Assembly (NCBI RefSeq): GCF_900116135.1 | Contig: NZ_FOZX01000008.1 | Span: 186,001-250,000, forward strand | DNA: 64,000 bases | From: Saccharopolyspora flava | GTDB lineage: Bacteria; Actinomycetota; Actinomycetes; Mycobacteriales; Pseudonocardiaceae | Direction: 5' to 3' | Shown: positions 35,580 through 46,248 of the stretch, piece after piece | How positions within the stretch are numbered: position 1 is the stretch's first letter | Layout: the number at the start of each line of letters is the position of its first letter | Made by a program: the position numbers and the translations under genes | Notes under the pieces: model-generated | Told to the model about the DNA's origin: nothing | The model's input: the letters and a program-made list of their open reading frames with translations, nothing else | The model's database searches: none

Positions 35580-36044
35580 TCAGTCGCTGCCCTCCGGGAA
35601 TCCCGGAGGGTGGCCGAGCTGGTCGTAGAGCCGTCCCTCGCGCATCCGCTTGGCGATGTCCTTGCGCAGGTGCAGGATGTACGCCCAGATCAGGGCGAAG
35701 ATCGCGCCCATGATGCCGATCGACGGGTGGATGAAGACGCACAGGATCATCGCGCCCTGCAGGCCCAGCGCGAAGCCCAGGCCCCACGAGCGGCGCTGCA
35801 CGAACGCCGCCACCAGCATCAGCACCGACAGCGCGATGACGATCGCGAAGCCCGCGCTGGAGACCCCGCCGCCGAACTTCCACACCACCGGCAGCGCCAG
35901 CAGGAACGTGATGAACTCCAGCGCCAGCGTGGCCGCCATGATGCCGCGCAGGCCCTTCCACGGGTCGCGCACGCCCTCCGGCGCCTCCGGCAAGCCCTTC
36001 TCGGGCTGCGATTCCTCGGCCACGACCGCTCCCGTCTCGTTCAC
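35580..36044 (-). CDS. DUF4233 family membrane protein
   Basis: The 154-residue protein has a hydrophilic N-terminus and four predicted membrane segments (LRGIMAATLALEFITFLLAL and following). The C-terminus reads RLYDQLGHPPGFPEG. DUF4233 proteins sit directly after folC in many actinobacteria; the function is unknown. Its ATG at 36044 overlaps the folC stop as ATGA, so it is translationally coupled to folC. Confidence 0.9.
   Translation of the reverse strand: MNETGAVVAEESQPEKGLPEAPEGVRDPWKGLRGIMAATLALEFITFLLALPVVWKFGGGVSSAGFAIVIALSVLMLVAAFVQRRSWGLGFALGLQGAMILCVFIHPSIGIMGAIFALIWAYILHLRKDIAKRMREGRLYDQLGHPPGFPEGSD
35590..35610. terminator. hairpin inside the DUF4233 3' end, possible adh terminator
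   Basis: CCCTCCGGGA at 35590-35599 and TCCCGGAGGG at 35601-35610 form an inverted repeat around a single base. It lies 20 bases after the dehydrogenase stop and within the last codons of the convergent DUF4233 gene, so coding sequence appears to double as a terminator. No T-tract is present. Confidence 0.4.
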
Positions 36045-37408
36045 GCGGGCTCCTTGCCGAACAGGGCGCGGGCCTCGCCCGCGGTCACCACGGATCCGGT
36101 GATCACCACACCGCCGCCGGACACCGACTCACCGGGGTCGTCGGTCTCCTCGGCCAGCTGGATCGCCTGCTCGACGGCGTTGTCCAGCCGCGGCTCGACC
36201 ATGATCCGGTCCTGCCCGAAGATCTCCAGCGCGATCCCGGCCAGCTCGTCCGGGTCCATCGAGCGCGGCGAGGAGTTGCGGGTCAGCACCAGCTCCTCCA
36301 CCACCGGCTCCAGCTCGGCCAGGATGCCGCGCGCGTCCTTGTCGCCGAGCACCCCGATCACCGCGACCAGCTTGCGGAAGGAGAACTCGGAGCTCAGCGC
36401 GTCGGCGAGGGCGCGGGCGCCGTGCGGGTTGTGGGCGGCGTCGACCAGCACCGCCGGTGCCGCGCGCACGCGCTCCAGCCTGCCGGGCACGATCACCGAG
36501 GCGAACCCGGCCCGCACCCGGTCGACGTCGAGCTGCCGGTCCGCGCCGGCGCCGAAGAACGCCTCGACGGCGGCCAGCGCCAGGGCGGCGTTGCGGGCCT
36601 GGTGCTCGCCGTGCAGCGGCAGGAAGATCTCGTCGTAGACGCCGCCGAGGCCCTGCAGCTTGAGCAGCTGGCCGCCGACGGCCACGGTGCGCTCCAGGAC
36701 GCCGAACTCCTGGCCCTCGCGGGCCACGGTCGCCTCGACCTCGGCGATCCGGTTCATGATCTCCGGCTGCGCCTCGGCGGGCTGGGAGGCCATGATCACC
36801 ACGGAGTCGGGCTTGATGATCCCGGCCTTCTCGCGGGCGATCCCGGCGAGGTCGGTGCCGAGGTACTCGGCGTGGTCGAGCGCGACCGGGCAGATCACCG
36901 CGACGTTGGCGTCGGCGACGTTGGTGGCGTCCCAGCTGCCGCCGAGCCCGACCTCCACGACGCCGACGTCCACCGGTGCCTCGGCGAAGGCGGCGAACGC
37001 CATGCCGGTGAGCACCTCGAACTTGCTCATCTTCACGTCGCTGCGGGAGTCCACGATGGACACGTAGGGCGCCACGTCGCGGTAGGCCTCGACGTAGCCC
37101 TCCGGGCTGATCGGGGCGCCGTCGACGCCGATGCGCTCGGTGGCCAGCTGCAGGTGCGGGCTGGTGTAGCGGCCGGTGCGCAGTTCGAGCCCGGTGAACA
37201 GGGCGTCGATGATGCGCGTCGTCGACGACTTGCCGTTGGTGCCCGCGATCTGCACGACCGGGTAGCCGCGCTGCGGCTCGGCGAGCAGGTCGGTGAGCGC
37301 GCGGATGCGGTCGAGCGACGGCTCGATCTTGGTCTCCGGCCAGCGTTCGTTGAGCTCGGCCTCCACCACGCGCAGTTCGTGCAGCGCGGCGGGATCCATG
37401 CCGGTCAA
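36041..37408 (-). CDS. folC: folylpolyglutamate/dihydrofolate synthase
   Basis: FolC adds glutamate to folates and, when bifunctional, to dihydropteroate. The 455-residue protein has the ATP loop VVQIAGTNGKSSTTR and the Mur-ligase-like signature VEVGLGGSWDATN, with LVDAAHNPHGARALA in the C-terminal domain. I start it at TTG 37408, which has GGGAG at seven bases; ATG 37399 three codons in is the alternative. It couples to the DUF4233 gene and follows valS, as in other actinobacteria, with a REP-like repeat between them. Confidence 0.96.
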   Translation of the reverse strand: MTGMDPAALHELRVVEAELNERWPETKIEPSLDRIRALTDLLAEPQRGYPVVQIAGTNGKSSTTRIIDALFTGLELRTGRYTSPHLQLATERIGVDGAPISPEGYVEAYRDVAPYVSIVDSRSDVKMSKFEVLTGMAFAAFAEAPVDVGVVEVGLGGSWDATNVADANVAVICPVALDHAEYLGTDLAGIAREKAGIIKPDSVVIMASQPAEAQPEIMNRIAEVEATVAREGQEFGVLERTVAVGGQLLKLQGLGGVYDEIFLPLHGEHQARNAALALAAVEAFFGAGADRQLDVDRVRAGFASVIVPGRLERVRAAPAVLVDAAHNPHGARALADALSSEFSFRKLVAVIGVLGDKDARGILAELEPVVEELVLTRNSSPRSMDPDELAGIALEIFGQDRIMVEPRLDNAVEQAIQLAEETDDPGESVSGGGVVITGSVVTAGEARALFGKEPA

Positions 37409-37540
37409 GTAGCCACTCCCCTAGCGACGACGGAAATGCCGAAGTCGAAGTCTACGTCTCCCCAGGTCGCCGCCACCCCGCACCCGCACGACCCGAAGAT
37501 CCCCGGAGCAGCGCGGCCCCGGTGGTGACCTCGCTGGAGC

Positions 37541-37612
37541 GGGACAGTTTTAGCCATAATTGTCCGGACATAACGGACATTGATCATGGGTGATTATGGC
37601 TAAAACTGTCCC
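37541..37612 (+). repeat. REP/MITE-like element, copy B
   Basis: This 72-base copy has the best terminal inverted repeats: GGGACAGTTTTAGCCATAAT at 37541-37560 and its exact reverse complement at 37593-37612. The interior holds TGTCCG and CGGACA. It sits between valS and folC, after the valS stop. The flank CTGGTGA after the right end is also found at copy A. Confidence 0.85.
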
Positions 37613-37687
37613 CTGGTGAGGATCGCCGCCACCGCGGGGCCCTCCCGAAAACCGCGGTTCTCCGCCTGGAAGGGCCCCGGACGCGGG

Positions 37688-40339
37688 TCAGCTCTGCGGG
37701 AGGGCTTCGAGGCGGGCGGTGATGCGGGCGATGTCGGCCTCCGCGGTCTCGCGGCGCGCCTTGATCTTGTCGACCACCTCGGCCGGAGCCTTGGCCAGGA
37801 ACGACTCGTTGCCGAGCTTCTTGTCGGCCCCACTGAGCTCCTTCTCCGCGGCGGCGAGGTCCTTGGCCAGGCGCTTGCGCTCGGCCTCGACGTCGATCGC
37901 CCCGGACAGGTCCAGCTCCACGGTCACGGTGCCCTCGGCCAGCCCCACCTCGATGGAGGCCGACGAGGTGAAGCCGTCCTCCGGCTCGGTCACCTTCGCC
38001 AGCGAGCGCACCGCGGGCACGTGCTCGTCCAGCCCCAGCTCGGAGACGCCGCTGAGCCGCGCCGCCACCTTCTGGCCCGGCTTGAGGCCCTGGTCGGAGC
38101 GGAACCGGCGGATCTCGGTGATGAGCTTCTGCGTCGCCGCGATCCGGTCGGCCGCACCGGTGTCGACGCCCGCGCCGGAGGCCTGCGGCCAGTCGGCGAT
38201 GACCACGGACTCGCGGCCGGTCAGCGCCGTCCACAGGGTCTCGGTGAGGAACGGGATCGTCGGGTGCAGCAGCCGCAGCAGCGTGTCGAGCACCTGGCCC
38301 AGCACCTGCCGGGTCAGCTCGGCGCGCTGCTCGGTGCCGTCGAACTGGACCTTCGACAGCTCCAGGTACCAGTCGCAGAACTCGTCCCACGTGAAGTGGT
38401 AGAGCGCCTCCGTGGCCTTGGCGAACTGGAAGTCCTCCATCATCTCGTCCACGTAGGACACCAGGGCGTCCGCGCGGTCGAGGATCCAGCGGTCGGCGTC
38501 GGTCAGCGCCGCGCGGTCCAGAGTGGACTCGGGCAGCCGGGCGCCGTTCATCAGCGCGAACTTGGTGGCGTTGAACAGCTTCGTGCCGAAGCTGCGCGAC
38601 GCCGAGACCCACTCCTCGCTGATCGGCGAGTCGGTGCCCGGGTTGGCCCCGCGCGCCAGGGTGAACCGCAGCGCGTCGGTGCCGTAGGTGTCCATCCACT
38701 CCAGCGGGTCGACGGTGTTGCCCGCGGACTTCGACATCTTCTTGCCGTGCGCGTCGCGGACCATGCCGTGCAGCGCGATGGTCTGGAACGGGATGGCCTG
38801 GGCCGGGTCGCGGTCCTTCATCGCGTACAGGCCCATCATCATCATCCGGACGACCCAGAAGAAAAGGATGTCGTAGCCGGTGACCAGCACCGACGTCGGG
38901 TAGAACTTCTCCAGCTCCGGGGTCTGCTCGGGCCAGCCCATCGTGGAGAACGGCCACAGGCCCGAGGAGAACCAGGTGTCGAGGACGTCCTCGTCCTGGT
39001 GCCAGCCGTCGCCCGACGGCGGCTCCTCGTCCGGCCCGACGCACACGACCTCGCCGTTCGGGCCGTACCAGATCGGGATCCGGTGACCCCACCACAGCTG
39101 CCGCGAGATGGCCCAGTCGTGCAGGTTGTCGACCCAGTCGAAGTAGCGCTTGGCCATCTCCGGCGGGTGCACGGCCACCCGGCCGTCGCGGACGGCGTCA
39201 CCGGCGGCCTGCGCCAGCGGGCCGACCTTGACGAACCACTGCAACGACAGCCGCGGCTCGATCGGCTCCTTGGAGCGCGAGCTGTGGCCGACGCTGTGCA
39301 GGTAGGGGCGCTTCTCGGCGACGATCCGGCCCTGCTCGCGCAGCGCCTCGCGCACCGCCACCCGGGCCTCGAAGCGGTCCATGCCGTCGAAGCGGGTGCC
39401 GGTGTGGGCGATGCGGCCCTGCTCGTCCATGATCGTCAGCATCGGCAGGTCGTGCCGCTTGCCGATCTCGAAGTCGTTCGGGTCGTGCGCCGGGGTCACC
39501 TTGACCGCGCCGGTACCGAACTCGGGGTCGACGTGCTCGTCGGGCACGATCGGGATCGAGCGGCCGGTCAGCGGCAGCTCCACCTCGGTGCCCACGACGT
39601 GCTTGTAGCGCTCGTCGTCGGGGTGCACCGCGATGGCGGTGTCGCCCAGCATCGTCTCGACGCGCGTGGTGGCCACCACGATCGAGTTCTCGCCGTCGCC
39701 GTAGCGCATGGAGACGAGCTCGCCCTCGACCTCCTTGTGCTCCACCTCGATGTCGGAGATCGCGGTGCGCATCTCCGGCGACCAGTTGACCAGCCGCTCG
39801 GCGCGGTAGATCAGGCCGTCGTCGTAGAGGTTCTTGAAGATCGTCTGCACGGCGCGGGACAGCCCGTCGTCCATGGTGAAGCGCTGGCGGGACCAGTCGA
39901 CGCTGTCGCCGAGGCGACGCATCTGCGACAGGATCGCCCCGCCGTGCTTCTCCTTCCACTGCCAGACGCGCTCCAGGAACTTCTCGCGGCCCAGCTCGCG
40001 GTGGTCGACGCCCTCCTCGCGCAGCTGCTTCTCGACCAGCGCCTGCACCGCGATGCTGGCGTGGTCCATGCCCGGCAGCCACAGCGCCTCGTAGCCCTGC
40101 ATCCGGCGGCGCCGGGTGAGGATGTCCATGAGGGTGTGCTCGAAGGCGTGGCCGATGTGCAGGCTGCCGGTGACGTTCGGCGGCGGGATGACGATCGAGA
40201 ACGGCGGCTTGTCGCTGTTCGGATCGGCGGTGAAGTACTCGGCGGCTACCCAGCGCTCGTACAGCTCGGCCTCTACGTCGGCCGGGTTCCAGGTCGACGG
40301 GAGTTCACGGTTGGCTGCGGCTGCATGGGTCTGTGTCAC
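37688..40339 (-). CDS. valS: valyl-tRNA synthetase
   Basis: The 883-residue class I synthetase charges tRNA-Val and edits misactivated threonine. It has [13 protein letters not shown] (HIGH at 61-64), [11 protein letters not shown], the editing domain ([20 protein letters not shown]), the KMSKS loop in [14 protein letters not shown] and a C-terminal coiled coil (residues ~815-880) that grips the tRNA. Translation starts at GTG 40339. No T-box leader was found upstream, only a terminator belonging to the neighbouring operon. Confidence 0.98.
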   Translation of the reverse strand: MTQTHAAAANRELPSTWNPADVEAELYERWVAAEYFTADPNSDKPPFSIVIPPPNVTGSLHIGHAFEHTLMDILTRRRRMQGYEALWLPGMDHASIAVQALVEKQLREEGVDHRELGREKFLERVWQWKEKHGGAILSQMRRLGDSVDWSRQRFTMDDGLSRAVQTIFKNLYDDGLIYRAERLVNWSPEMRTAISDIEVEHKEVEGELVSMRYGDGENSIVVATTRVETMLGDTAIAVHPDDERYKHVVGTEVELPLTGRSIPIVPDEHVDPEFGTGAVKVTPAHDPNDFEIGKRHDLPMLTIMDEQGRIAHTGTRFDGMDRFEARVAVREALREQGRIVAEKRPYLHSVGHSSRSKEPIEPRLSLQWFVKVGPLAQAAGDAVRDGRVAVHPPEMAKRYFDWVDNLHDWAISRQLWWGHRIPIWYGPNGEVVCVGPDEEPPSGDGWHQDEDVLDTWFSSGLWPFSTMGWPEQTPELEKFYPTSVLVTGYDILFFWVVRMMMMGLYAMKDRDPAQAIPFQTIALHGMVRDAHGKKMSKSAGNTVDPLEWMDTYGTDALRFTLARGANPGTDSPISEEWVSASRSFGTKLFNATKFALMNGARLPESTLDRAALTDADRWILDRADALVSYVDEMMEDFQFAKATEALYHFTWDEFCDWYLELSKVQFDGTEQRAELTRQVLGQVLDTLLRLLHPTIPFLTETLWTALTGRESVVIADWPQASGAGVDTGAADRIAATQKLITEIRRFRSDQGLKPGQKVAARLSGVSELGLDEHVPAVRSLAKVTEPEDGFTSSASIEVGLAEGTVTVELDLSGAIDVEAERKRLAKDLAAAEKELSGADKKLGNESFLAKAPAEVVDKIKARRETAEADIARITARLEALPQS

Positions 40340-40423
40340 ACGTCGGATTCTACGAGTGCCCGAACGGCGGCTCGCCCGGGCATACCACCCGTCGCGACCA
40401 GCGGGTACGTGACGCGCGGCACG

Positions 40424-40460
40424 CGGAGGGGCCCGGCTCGCGACGAGCCGGGCCCCTCCG
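40424..40460 (-). terminator. terminator of the OFA transporter operon
   Basis: GGAGGGGCCCGGCTCG at 40425-40440 pairs perfectly with CGAGCCGGGCCCCTCC at 40444-40459 across a 3-base loop, with a further C/G pair outside. It lies 11 bases past the stop of the 38-aa gene and upstream of valS. Confidence 0.7.
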
Positions 40461-40471
40461 GTGTTCGCAGG

Positions 40472-40588
40472 TCAGCCGGTGAACAGCTTGGTGACCTTGG
40501 TGATGAGCTCGTAGAGGCCGTAGAGGAACGGGACGCCCACCCACAGCCAGGCGACGACCAGGAGGATCTGGCGGTTCACGCTGCTCAC
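40472..40588 (-). CDS. 38-aa MFS transporter small subunit-like membrane peptide
   Basis: The 38-residue product starts at GTG 40588, overlapping the stop of the OFA transporter gene as GTGA. It reads VSSVNRQILLVVAWLWVGVP, continuing with FLYGLYELITKVTKLFTG, and makes one membrane helix. Small proteins like this are found directly after oxalate/formate antiporter family genes in actinobacteria and are annotated as a small subunit. Coupled translation and a shared terminator support one operon. Whether it binds the transporter is inference. Confidence 0.8.
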   Translation of the reverse strand: MSSVNRQILLVVAWLWVGVPFLYGLYELITKVTKLFTG

Positions 40589-41922
40589 TGCTCGGCTCCC
40601 TTCGCCGGTTCGTGGAACTTCGGGTTGACCGGCCGGATCAGCTCGTTGGCGATGAAGCCGATGACGAGCAGGCCGATCATGATGTAGAGGGAGACCGCGT
40701 ACAGGTCGGGGCCCTGGGCGCCCGCCGCCTCCTGCGAGTCGGCGACCGCGTTGACGATCAGCGGCCCGAGCACGCCCGCCGCCGACCAGGCGGTGAGCAG
40801 CCGGCCGTGGATCGCGCCGACCTGCAGGCTGCCGAACAGGTCCTTCAGGTACGCCGGAGCGGTGGCGAAACCGCCGCCGTAGAACGACAGGATCAGGATC
40901 GCGCACAGCACGAACACCGGGACGCCGGTCGCACCGAACAGCAGGATGCCCAGGTACAGCAGCATTCCGCCGCCGAGGTAGAGGCGGTAGATGTTCTTCC
41001 GCCCCACGATGTCCGAAGTGGACGACCACACGAACCGCCCGGCCATGTTGGTCAGCGACAGCAGCGCCACGAAACCGGCCGCCGCGCCGGTGGCCACCGG
41101 GGTCGCGCTGTGGGCGAAGAAGCCCACGATCATCGGCGAGGCCTTCTCCAGGATGCCGATGCCCGCGGTCACGTTGCAGCACAGGATGATCCACAGCAGC
41201 CAGAACTGCGGGGTGCGCAGGGCGTTCTTCGCGGTCACGTTCGCCGTGGTGATCATCGGCTTGGCGACCTGCTCGGGCATCGACTTCGGCTTCCAGCCCG
41301 GGGCCGGGGTGCGGACCAGCAGCGCGCCCAGCGACATGAACACCGCGTAGACCACGCCGTGCACCAGGAACGTCTGCGCGATGCCGGAGCGGTCCTCGCC
41401 GAAGGCCGACAGCATCGACGTCGACCACGGCGAGGCGATCAGCGCGCCGCCGCCGAAGCCCATGATCGCGATGCCGGTGGCCATGCCCGGGCGGTCCGGG
41501 AACCACTTCATCAGCGTCGACACCGGCGAGATGTAGCCGATGCCCAGGCCGATGCCGCCGACGAAGCCGTAGCCCAGCACGACCAGCCAGTACTGGCCCA
41601 GCGCCACGCCCAGCGCGGAGATCAGGAAGCCCAGCGAGAAGCAGGTCGCCGACACCGCCATGGCCCAGCGCGGGCCGCGTCGCTCGACCGTCGTGCCGCC
41701 GACCGCGGCCGACAGGCCGAGCATCACGATGCCCAGCTGGAACGGCAGCGCGCTCAACGTGCCGGACAGGCCCAGGGACTCCTCCAGCGGCGGCTTGAAC
41801 ACGCTCCACGCGTAGACCTGCCCGATCGCGAGGTGCACCGCGAGCGCTGCCGGCGGGATCAGCCACCTGCTCCAGTCGGGTGGAGCGACGATTCGACTGG
41901 GTGAAAGCAGGCCTGAAACCAT
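40585..41922 (-). CDS. OFA family MFS transporter (oxalate/formate antiporter-like)
   Basis: The 445-residue protein has 12 predicted membrane segments. It shows OFA-family features: HLAIGQVYAWSVFKPPLEES near the N-terminus, then GIGYISPVSTLMKWFPDRPG in the first half and SSTSDIVGRKNIYRLY in the second. OxlT of this family exchanges oxalate for formate, but many homologues carry other monocarboxylates. ATG 41922 has GGGAGG at four bases; frames running further upstream overlap fdhD and are rejected. Divergent fdhD, a formate dehydrogenase maturation gene, favours a formate-related substrate (inference). Confidence 0.88.
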   Translation of the reverse strand: MVSGLLSPSRIVAPPDWSRWLIPPAALAVHLAIGQVYAWSVFKPPLEESLGLSGTLSALPFQLGIVMLGLSAAVGGTTVERRGPRWAMAVSATCFSLGFLISALGVALGQYWLVVLGYGFVGGIGLGIGYISPVSTLMKWFPDRPGMATGIAIMGFGGGALIASPWSTSMLSAFGEDRSGIAQTFLVHGVVYAVFMSLGALLVRTPAPGWKPKSMPEQVAKPMITTANVTAKNALRTPQFWLLWIILCCNVTAGIGILEKASPMIVGFFAHSATPVATGAAAGFVALLSLTNMAGRFVWSSTSDIVGRKNIYRLYLGGGMLLYLGILLFGATGVPVFVLCAILILSFYGGGFATAPAYLKDLFGSLQVGAIHGRLLTAWSAAGVLGPLIVNAVADSQEAAGAQGPDLYAVSLYIMIGLLVIGFIANELIRPVNPKFHEPAKGAEQ

Positions 41923-42030
41923 GGGGCCTCCCGGCTTCGCGACGTTGATAAAGCTCGCCGAGCATACTGATGAGGACGGCCCGGAACGAGGCATCTCATT
42001 CGATTTGAAACAAAGTTCCGAGGAGGCGTG

Positions 42031-42867
42031 ATGGGACGTGTCACGGTGCGACGCCCGGTTCTGCGGATCGCCTCGAACGGACATCGCAGCAGGCCGGACG
42101 CCCTCGCCGCCGAAGAACCGCTGGAGATCCGGGTCAACGGGAAGCCGCTGTCGGTGACGATGCGCACACCCGGCCACGACGTCGAGCTGGCGCACGGCTT
42201 CCTGCTCACCGAGAGCGTCATCGGCGACGCCGGGGAGCTGGCCACCGCCCGCTACTGCGACAGCCCCGGCCCCGACGGGCGCAACACCTACAACGTCCTC
42301 GACGTCGCGCTCGCCCCGGGCGTTGCGATGCCGGACGCCTCGGTGGAGCGCAACTTCTACACCACCTCGTCCTGCGGCGTGTGCGGCAAGGCCGCGCTGG
42401 ACTCGGTGAAGCTGCGCACCCGCCACTCCCCCGCCACCGACCCGGCGCGCGTCGACTCGACCACCCTGATCGGACTGCCGGACGCCCTGCGCTCGGCCCA
42501 GCGCGTGTTCGACTCCACCGGCGGGCTGCACGCGGCCGGGCTGTTCACCTCGGACGGACGGCCGCTCGTGGTGCGCGAGGACGTCGGCAGGCACAACGCG
42601 GTGGACAAGGTGATGGGCTGGGCGCTCATGCAGCGCCGGGTGCCGCTGGCCGGCTGCGTGCTCGTGGTGTCCGGTCGCGCCTCGTTCGAGCTGGTCCAGA
42701 AGGCCGCGATGGCCGGTGCGCCGGTGCTCGCGGCGGTCTCGGCGCCCTCGTCGCTGGCGGTGGAGCTGGCCGAGGAGCAGGGCATGACGCTGATCGGTTT
42801 CCTGCGCGGGTCCTCGATGAACGTCTACACCGGAGCGGAGCGGGTGACGATCGCCGAATCCGCGTGA
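42031..42867 (+). CDS. fdhD: formate dehydrogenase accessory sulfurtransferase FdhD
   Basis: FdhD passes sulfur from IscS to the molybdenum (or tungsten) bis-MGD cofactor and is needed for formate dehydrogenase activity. The 278-residue protein has the conserved pair C115/C118 in [27 protein letters not shown], and [19 protein letters not shown] 42031 has GAGGAGG at optimal spacing; a GTG directly before it is in frame but less well placed. No formate dehydrogenase gene is in the window. The gene diverges from the OFA transporter across a 108-base promoter region. Confidence 0.96.
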   Translation: MGRVTVRRPVLRIASNGHRSRPDALAAEEPLEIRVNGKPLSVTMRTPGHDVELAHGFLLTESVIGDAGELATARYCDSPGPDGRNTYNVLDVALAPGVAMPDASVERNFYTTSSCGVCGKAALDSVKLRTRHSPATDPARVDSTTLIGLPDALRSAQRVFDSTGGLHAAGLFTSDGRPLVVREDVGRHNAVDKVMGWALMQRRVPLAGCVLVVSGRASFELVQKAAMAGAPVLAAVSAPSSLAVELAEEQGMTLIGFLRGSSMNVYTGAERVTIAESA

Positions 42868-42922
42868 CGCGCGCGTTCCCGAGTTGGGATGATTGCGCTA
42901 GGTGTTCGACGAGAGGACTGGA

Positions 42923-43774
42923 TTGCCGAACCGGAGATCGATCGGCGGGGCCCTGTCGCGCCGCGCGCTGCTGGCCGGGGCCGCCGGGCTCACGGCGGCC
43001 GGACTCGGCCTCACCACCGACAGCACCAGCGCTCCGGTCGAGCAGCGCGTCTCGCTGGCCAAGAACGTCTCCGTGGAGCGGATCTACTCGGAGGCCCGCA
43101 AGCAGGCCGTGGACATGGTGGTCATCCACCCCAAGGGCATCGACCCGCGCGGGCTGCCGGTGTGCCTGATGCTGCACGGGCGCTTCGGCGACGCGCTGGA
43201 CTCGGTCGCCGGCCTGCCGATGTGGTTGTCGAACTCCGTTGCGGCCGGGCGGATTCCGCCGTTCACGCTGCTGTCGGTGGACGGTGGTCCGAACAACTAC
43301 TGGCATCGCCGTCCCGGTGACGACGCGATGAGCATGCTGCTCGACGAGGTCCCGCAGTGGCTGTCCGAGCGCGAGCTCGGCAAACCCGTCGCGGCGGCGG
43401 GCATCTCGATGGGCGGCTTCGGCGCCCTGGTCTACGCCAGGCGACGACGCGAGCTCGGCGACCCGTTGCGGACCGCGGGCGTCATCGCGCCCGCGCTGCA
43501 CACCAGCTGGCGGGAGATGCGCAAGCGACGCGCGTTCACCAACGAGGCGGAGTGGCGCTCCATCGATCCGCTGCAGCACCTGCACGCCCTCGGCGACCTG
43601 CCGGTCGGCGTCTGGTGCGGCAACGCCGACCGCTTCATCGAAGGCACCCGCCGCTTCATCCGCCTCACCCACCCCACCTACGCCTCGACCAGCCCGGGCC
43701 GCCACAACAAGACCTACTTCCGCAAAGCCCTCCCCGAACTCGTCGACTTCATCGGCGGCCACATCCACCCCTGA
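42923..43774 (+). CDS. exported alpha/beta hydrolase, esterase D-like
   Basis: The 283-residue protein starts at TTG 42923 with GAGAGG upstream (GTG 42902 is an alternative) and has a twin-arginine-type signal: LSRRALLAGAAGLTAAGLGL. The mature part is an alpha/beta hydrolase with VCLMLHGRFGD as the oxyanion region and nucleophile elbow AAGISMGGFGALVYA, with a late histidine in SPGRHNKTYF. It resembles esterase-D/S-formylglutathione hydrolase-like and mycolyltransferase-like esterases. The substrate is unknown. A structured repeat follows the stop. Confidence 0.82.
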   Translation: MPNRRSIGGALSRRALLAGAAGLTAAGLGLTTDSTSAPVEQRVSLAKNVSVERIYSEARKQAVDMVVIHPKGIDPRGLPVCLMLHGRFGDALDSVAGLPMWLSNSVAAGRIPPFTLLSVDGGPNNYWHRRPGDDAMSMLLDEVPQWLSERELGKPVAAAGISMGGFGALVYARRRRELGDPLRTAGVIAPALHTSWREMRKRRAFTNEAEWRSIDPLQHLHALGDLPVGVWCGNADRFIEGTRRFIRLTHPTYASTSPGRHNKTYFRKALPELVDFIGGHIHP

Positions 43775-43785
43775 CGGTCCCCCGA

Positions 43786-43878
43786 TCGAAAACCCCAGCA
43801 TTCGTCGCGTCAAAAACCCCGGTTTTCGCGCGACGAATGCAGGGGTTTTCGACGCGATGAATGTTGCGGTTTTTGACG
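43786..43878. repeat. nested inverted-repeat array between convergent hydrolase genes
   Basis: Arms of 24 bases at 43786-43809 and 43829-43852 are complementary at 23 positions (left arm begins TCGAAAACCCC, right arm ends GGGGTTTTCGA). The loop holds a related short AAAAACCCCGGTTTT palindrome. A third diverged unit follows at 43853-43878 (CGCGATGAATG ... GTTTTTGACG). A strong hairpin placed between two convergent genes would terminate both, and the repeated units suggest a REP-type origin distinct from the 70-bp family. Confidence 0.7.
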
Positions 43879-43896
43879 TGGGGTTGTTCGGGGAGG

Positions 43897-44535
43897 TCAG
43901 ACGAGGCGGAGTTGTTCTTGGGAACGGCCTGCGGTGTAGGCGTCGGTGTCGAAGCGGTCGTGGAGCGGGGCCGTGCCGTAGAGGGCCCAGCGCAGGACCG
44001 ACGGCCAGGGGCCGTAGCCGGCGTCGGTGTTGAGGTGACCGCCGTCGAGGATGACGTCCATCTCGACCTGCAGGTCCTCGGCCAGGGCGTGGGCGCGGTG
44101 CATCGGGAGGTAGGCGTCGCCGGTGCCCACGACCAGGCGGGTCACGCCCGCGGCGCGGCGCAGCGAGGTGGCGTCGACCGGGTACGGGGTGATGTCGCGG
44201 GCGTCCGGGTGGTCCCACTCGCTGTCCGGCGGGGCGACCAGCAGGACCCGGTCCGCGCGGCGGTCCTCGGGCCCGACGGTGGCCGCGTGGTGCAGCCACA
44301 GGGCGACGCCGCAGGAGTGCGCGGCGACCACCAGCTCCGCTTCCGGCGGCACCGCGGCCAGGTGCTCGCGCAGCACCGGCAGCCACCGCCGCAGGTCAGG
44401 ACGGTCGGGATCGGGGAGCACGGGGGCGTCGACGTGGACGCCCTGGTCCCGGAGCCGCGTCGCCAGCCACTGCTGCCAGTGCCAGGGGCCCGCACCGGTC
44501 ATCCCGTGCACCAGCACAACACGCATCTCGCTCAT
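43897..44535 (-). CDS. RBBP9/YdeN-type alpha/beta hydrolase
   Basis: The 212-residue protein starts at ATG 44535 (MSEMRVVLVHGMTGAGPWHW), with GGGAG upstream. It has the nucleophile elbow VVAAHSCGVALWLHH, an aspartate in VVGTGDAYLPMHRA and the histidine in DGGHLNTDAGYGPWP, the RBBP9/YdeN pattern of small serine hydrolases. Family members are poorly characterised. It is monocistronic and convergent with the exported esterase. Confidence 0.85.
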   Translation of the reverse strand: MSEMRVVLVHGMTGAGPWHWQQWLATRLRDQGVHVDAPVLPDPDRPDLRRWLPVLREHLAAVPPEAELVVAAHSCGVALWLHHAATVGPEDRRADRVLLVAPPDSEWDHPDARDITPYPVDATSLRRAAGVTRLVVGTGDAYLPMHRAHALAEDLQVEMDVILDGGHLNTDAGYGPWPSVLRWALYGTAPLHDRFDTDAYTAGRSQEQLRLV

Positions 44536-44661
44536 GGCAGGCACTCCCGGACTCGTCGTCGCCACCCATCCAATATCAACTATTCCCGGCGGCCGCGCAG
44601 GACGTGGCACCGGGTGTCCCGGCGGTGACCGAAATGACCGTGTCGAGTGACCGAACAGCGA

Positions 44662-44693
44662 AGCGCCCCGCACCGGATCCGGCACGGGGCGCT
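44662..44693 (-). terminator. clpX terminator
   Basis: AGCGCCCCG at 44662-44670 pairs with CGGGGCGCT at 44685-44693; the loop holds the small palindrome CCGGATCCGG. It begins 15 bases beyond the clpX stop. Confidence 0.6.
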
Positions 44694-44707
44694 CGCGAAG
44701 TGACAGC

Positions 44708-45988
<1,281 letters not shown>

Positions 45989-46209
45989 GACCGCTGACCC
46001 CGTCCCCTCCGGCACGCCCTCCGAACGGCGTGCCTGACCGTATGTGCCTCCGACGGTACCTGTCGTTCCCCGCGTTCGGGGAGACTCACAGTGTCCGCCA
46101 TCGCCGAGCGTGCTGTGACCAGCGTCGCGCTCGGCGTGTCGCGGCCCCGGCGGCCGGGCGTGGCGCCCGTCGAGCCGCGTGCCCGCGACCGGAACTCACG
46201 CTGCCGGAA

Positions 46210-46243
46210 CGTTTCCCGGGGACCCGCGAGCCCCCGGGAAACG
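46210..46243 (-). terminator. clpP1-clpP2 terminator
   Basis: CGTTTCCCGGGG at 46210-46221 pairs perfectly with CCCCGGGAAACG at 46232-46243, six bases past the clpP2 stop. No long T-tract follows. Confidence 0.65.
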
Positions 46244-46248
46244 CCACG

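Noticed and set aside
40340..40471. A T-box leader upstream of valS
   Set aside because: The short interval holds the terminator of the OFA operon and no specifier loop or T-box sequence; actinobacterial T-boxes are mostly at ileS.
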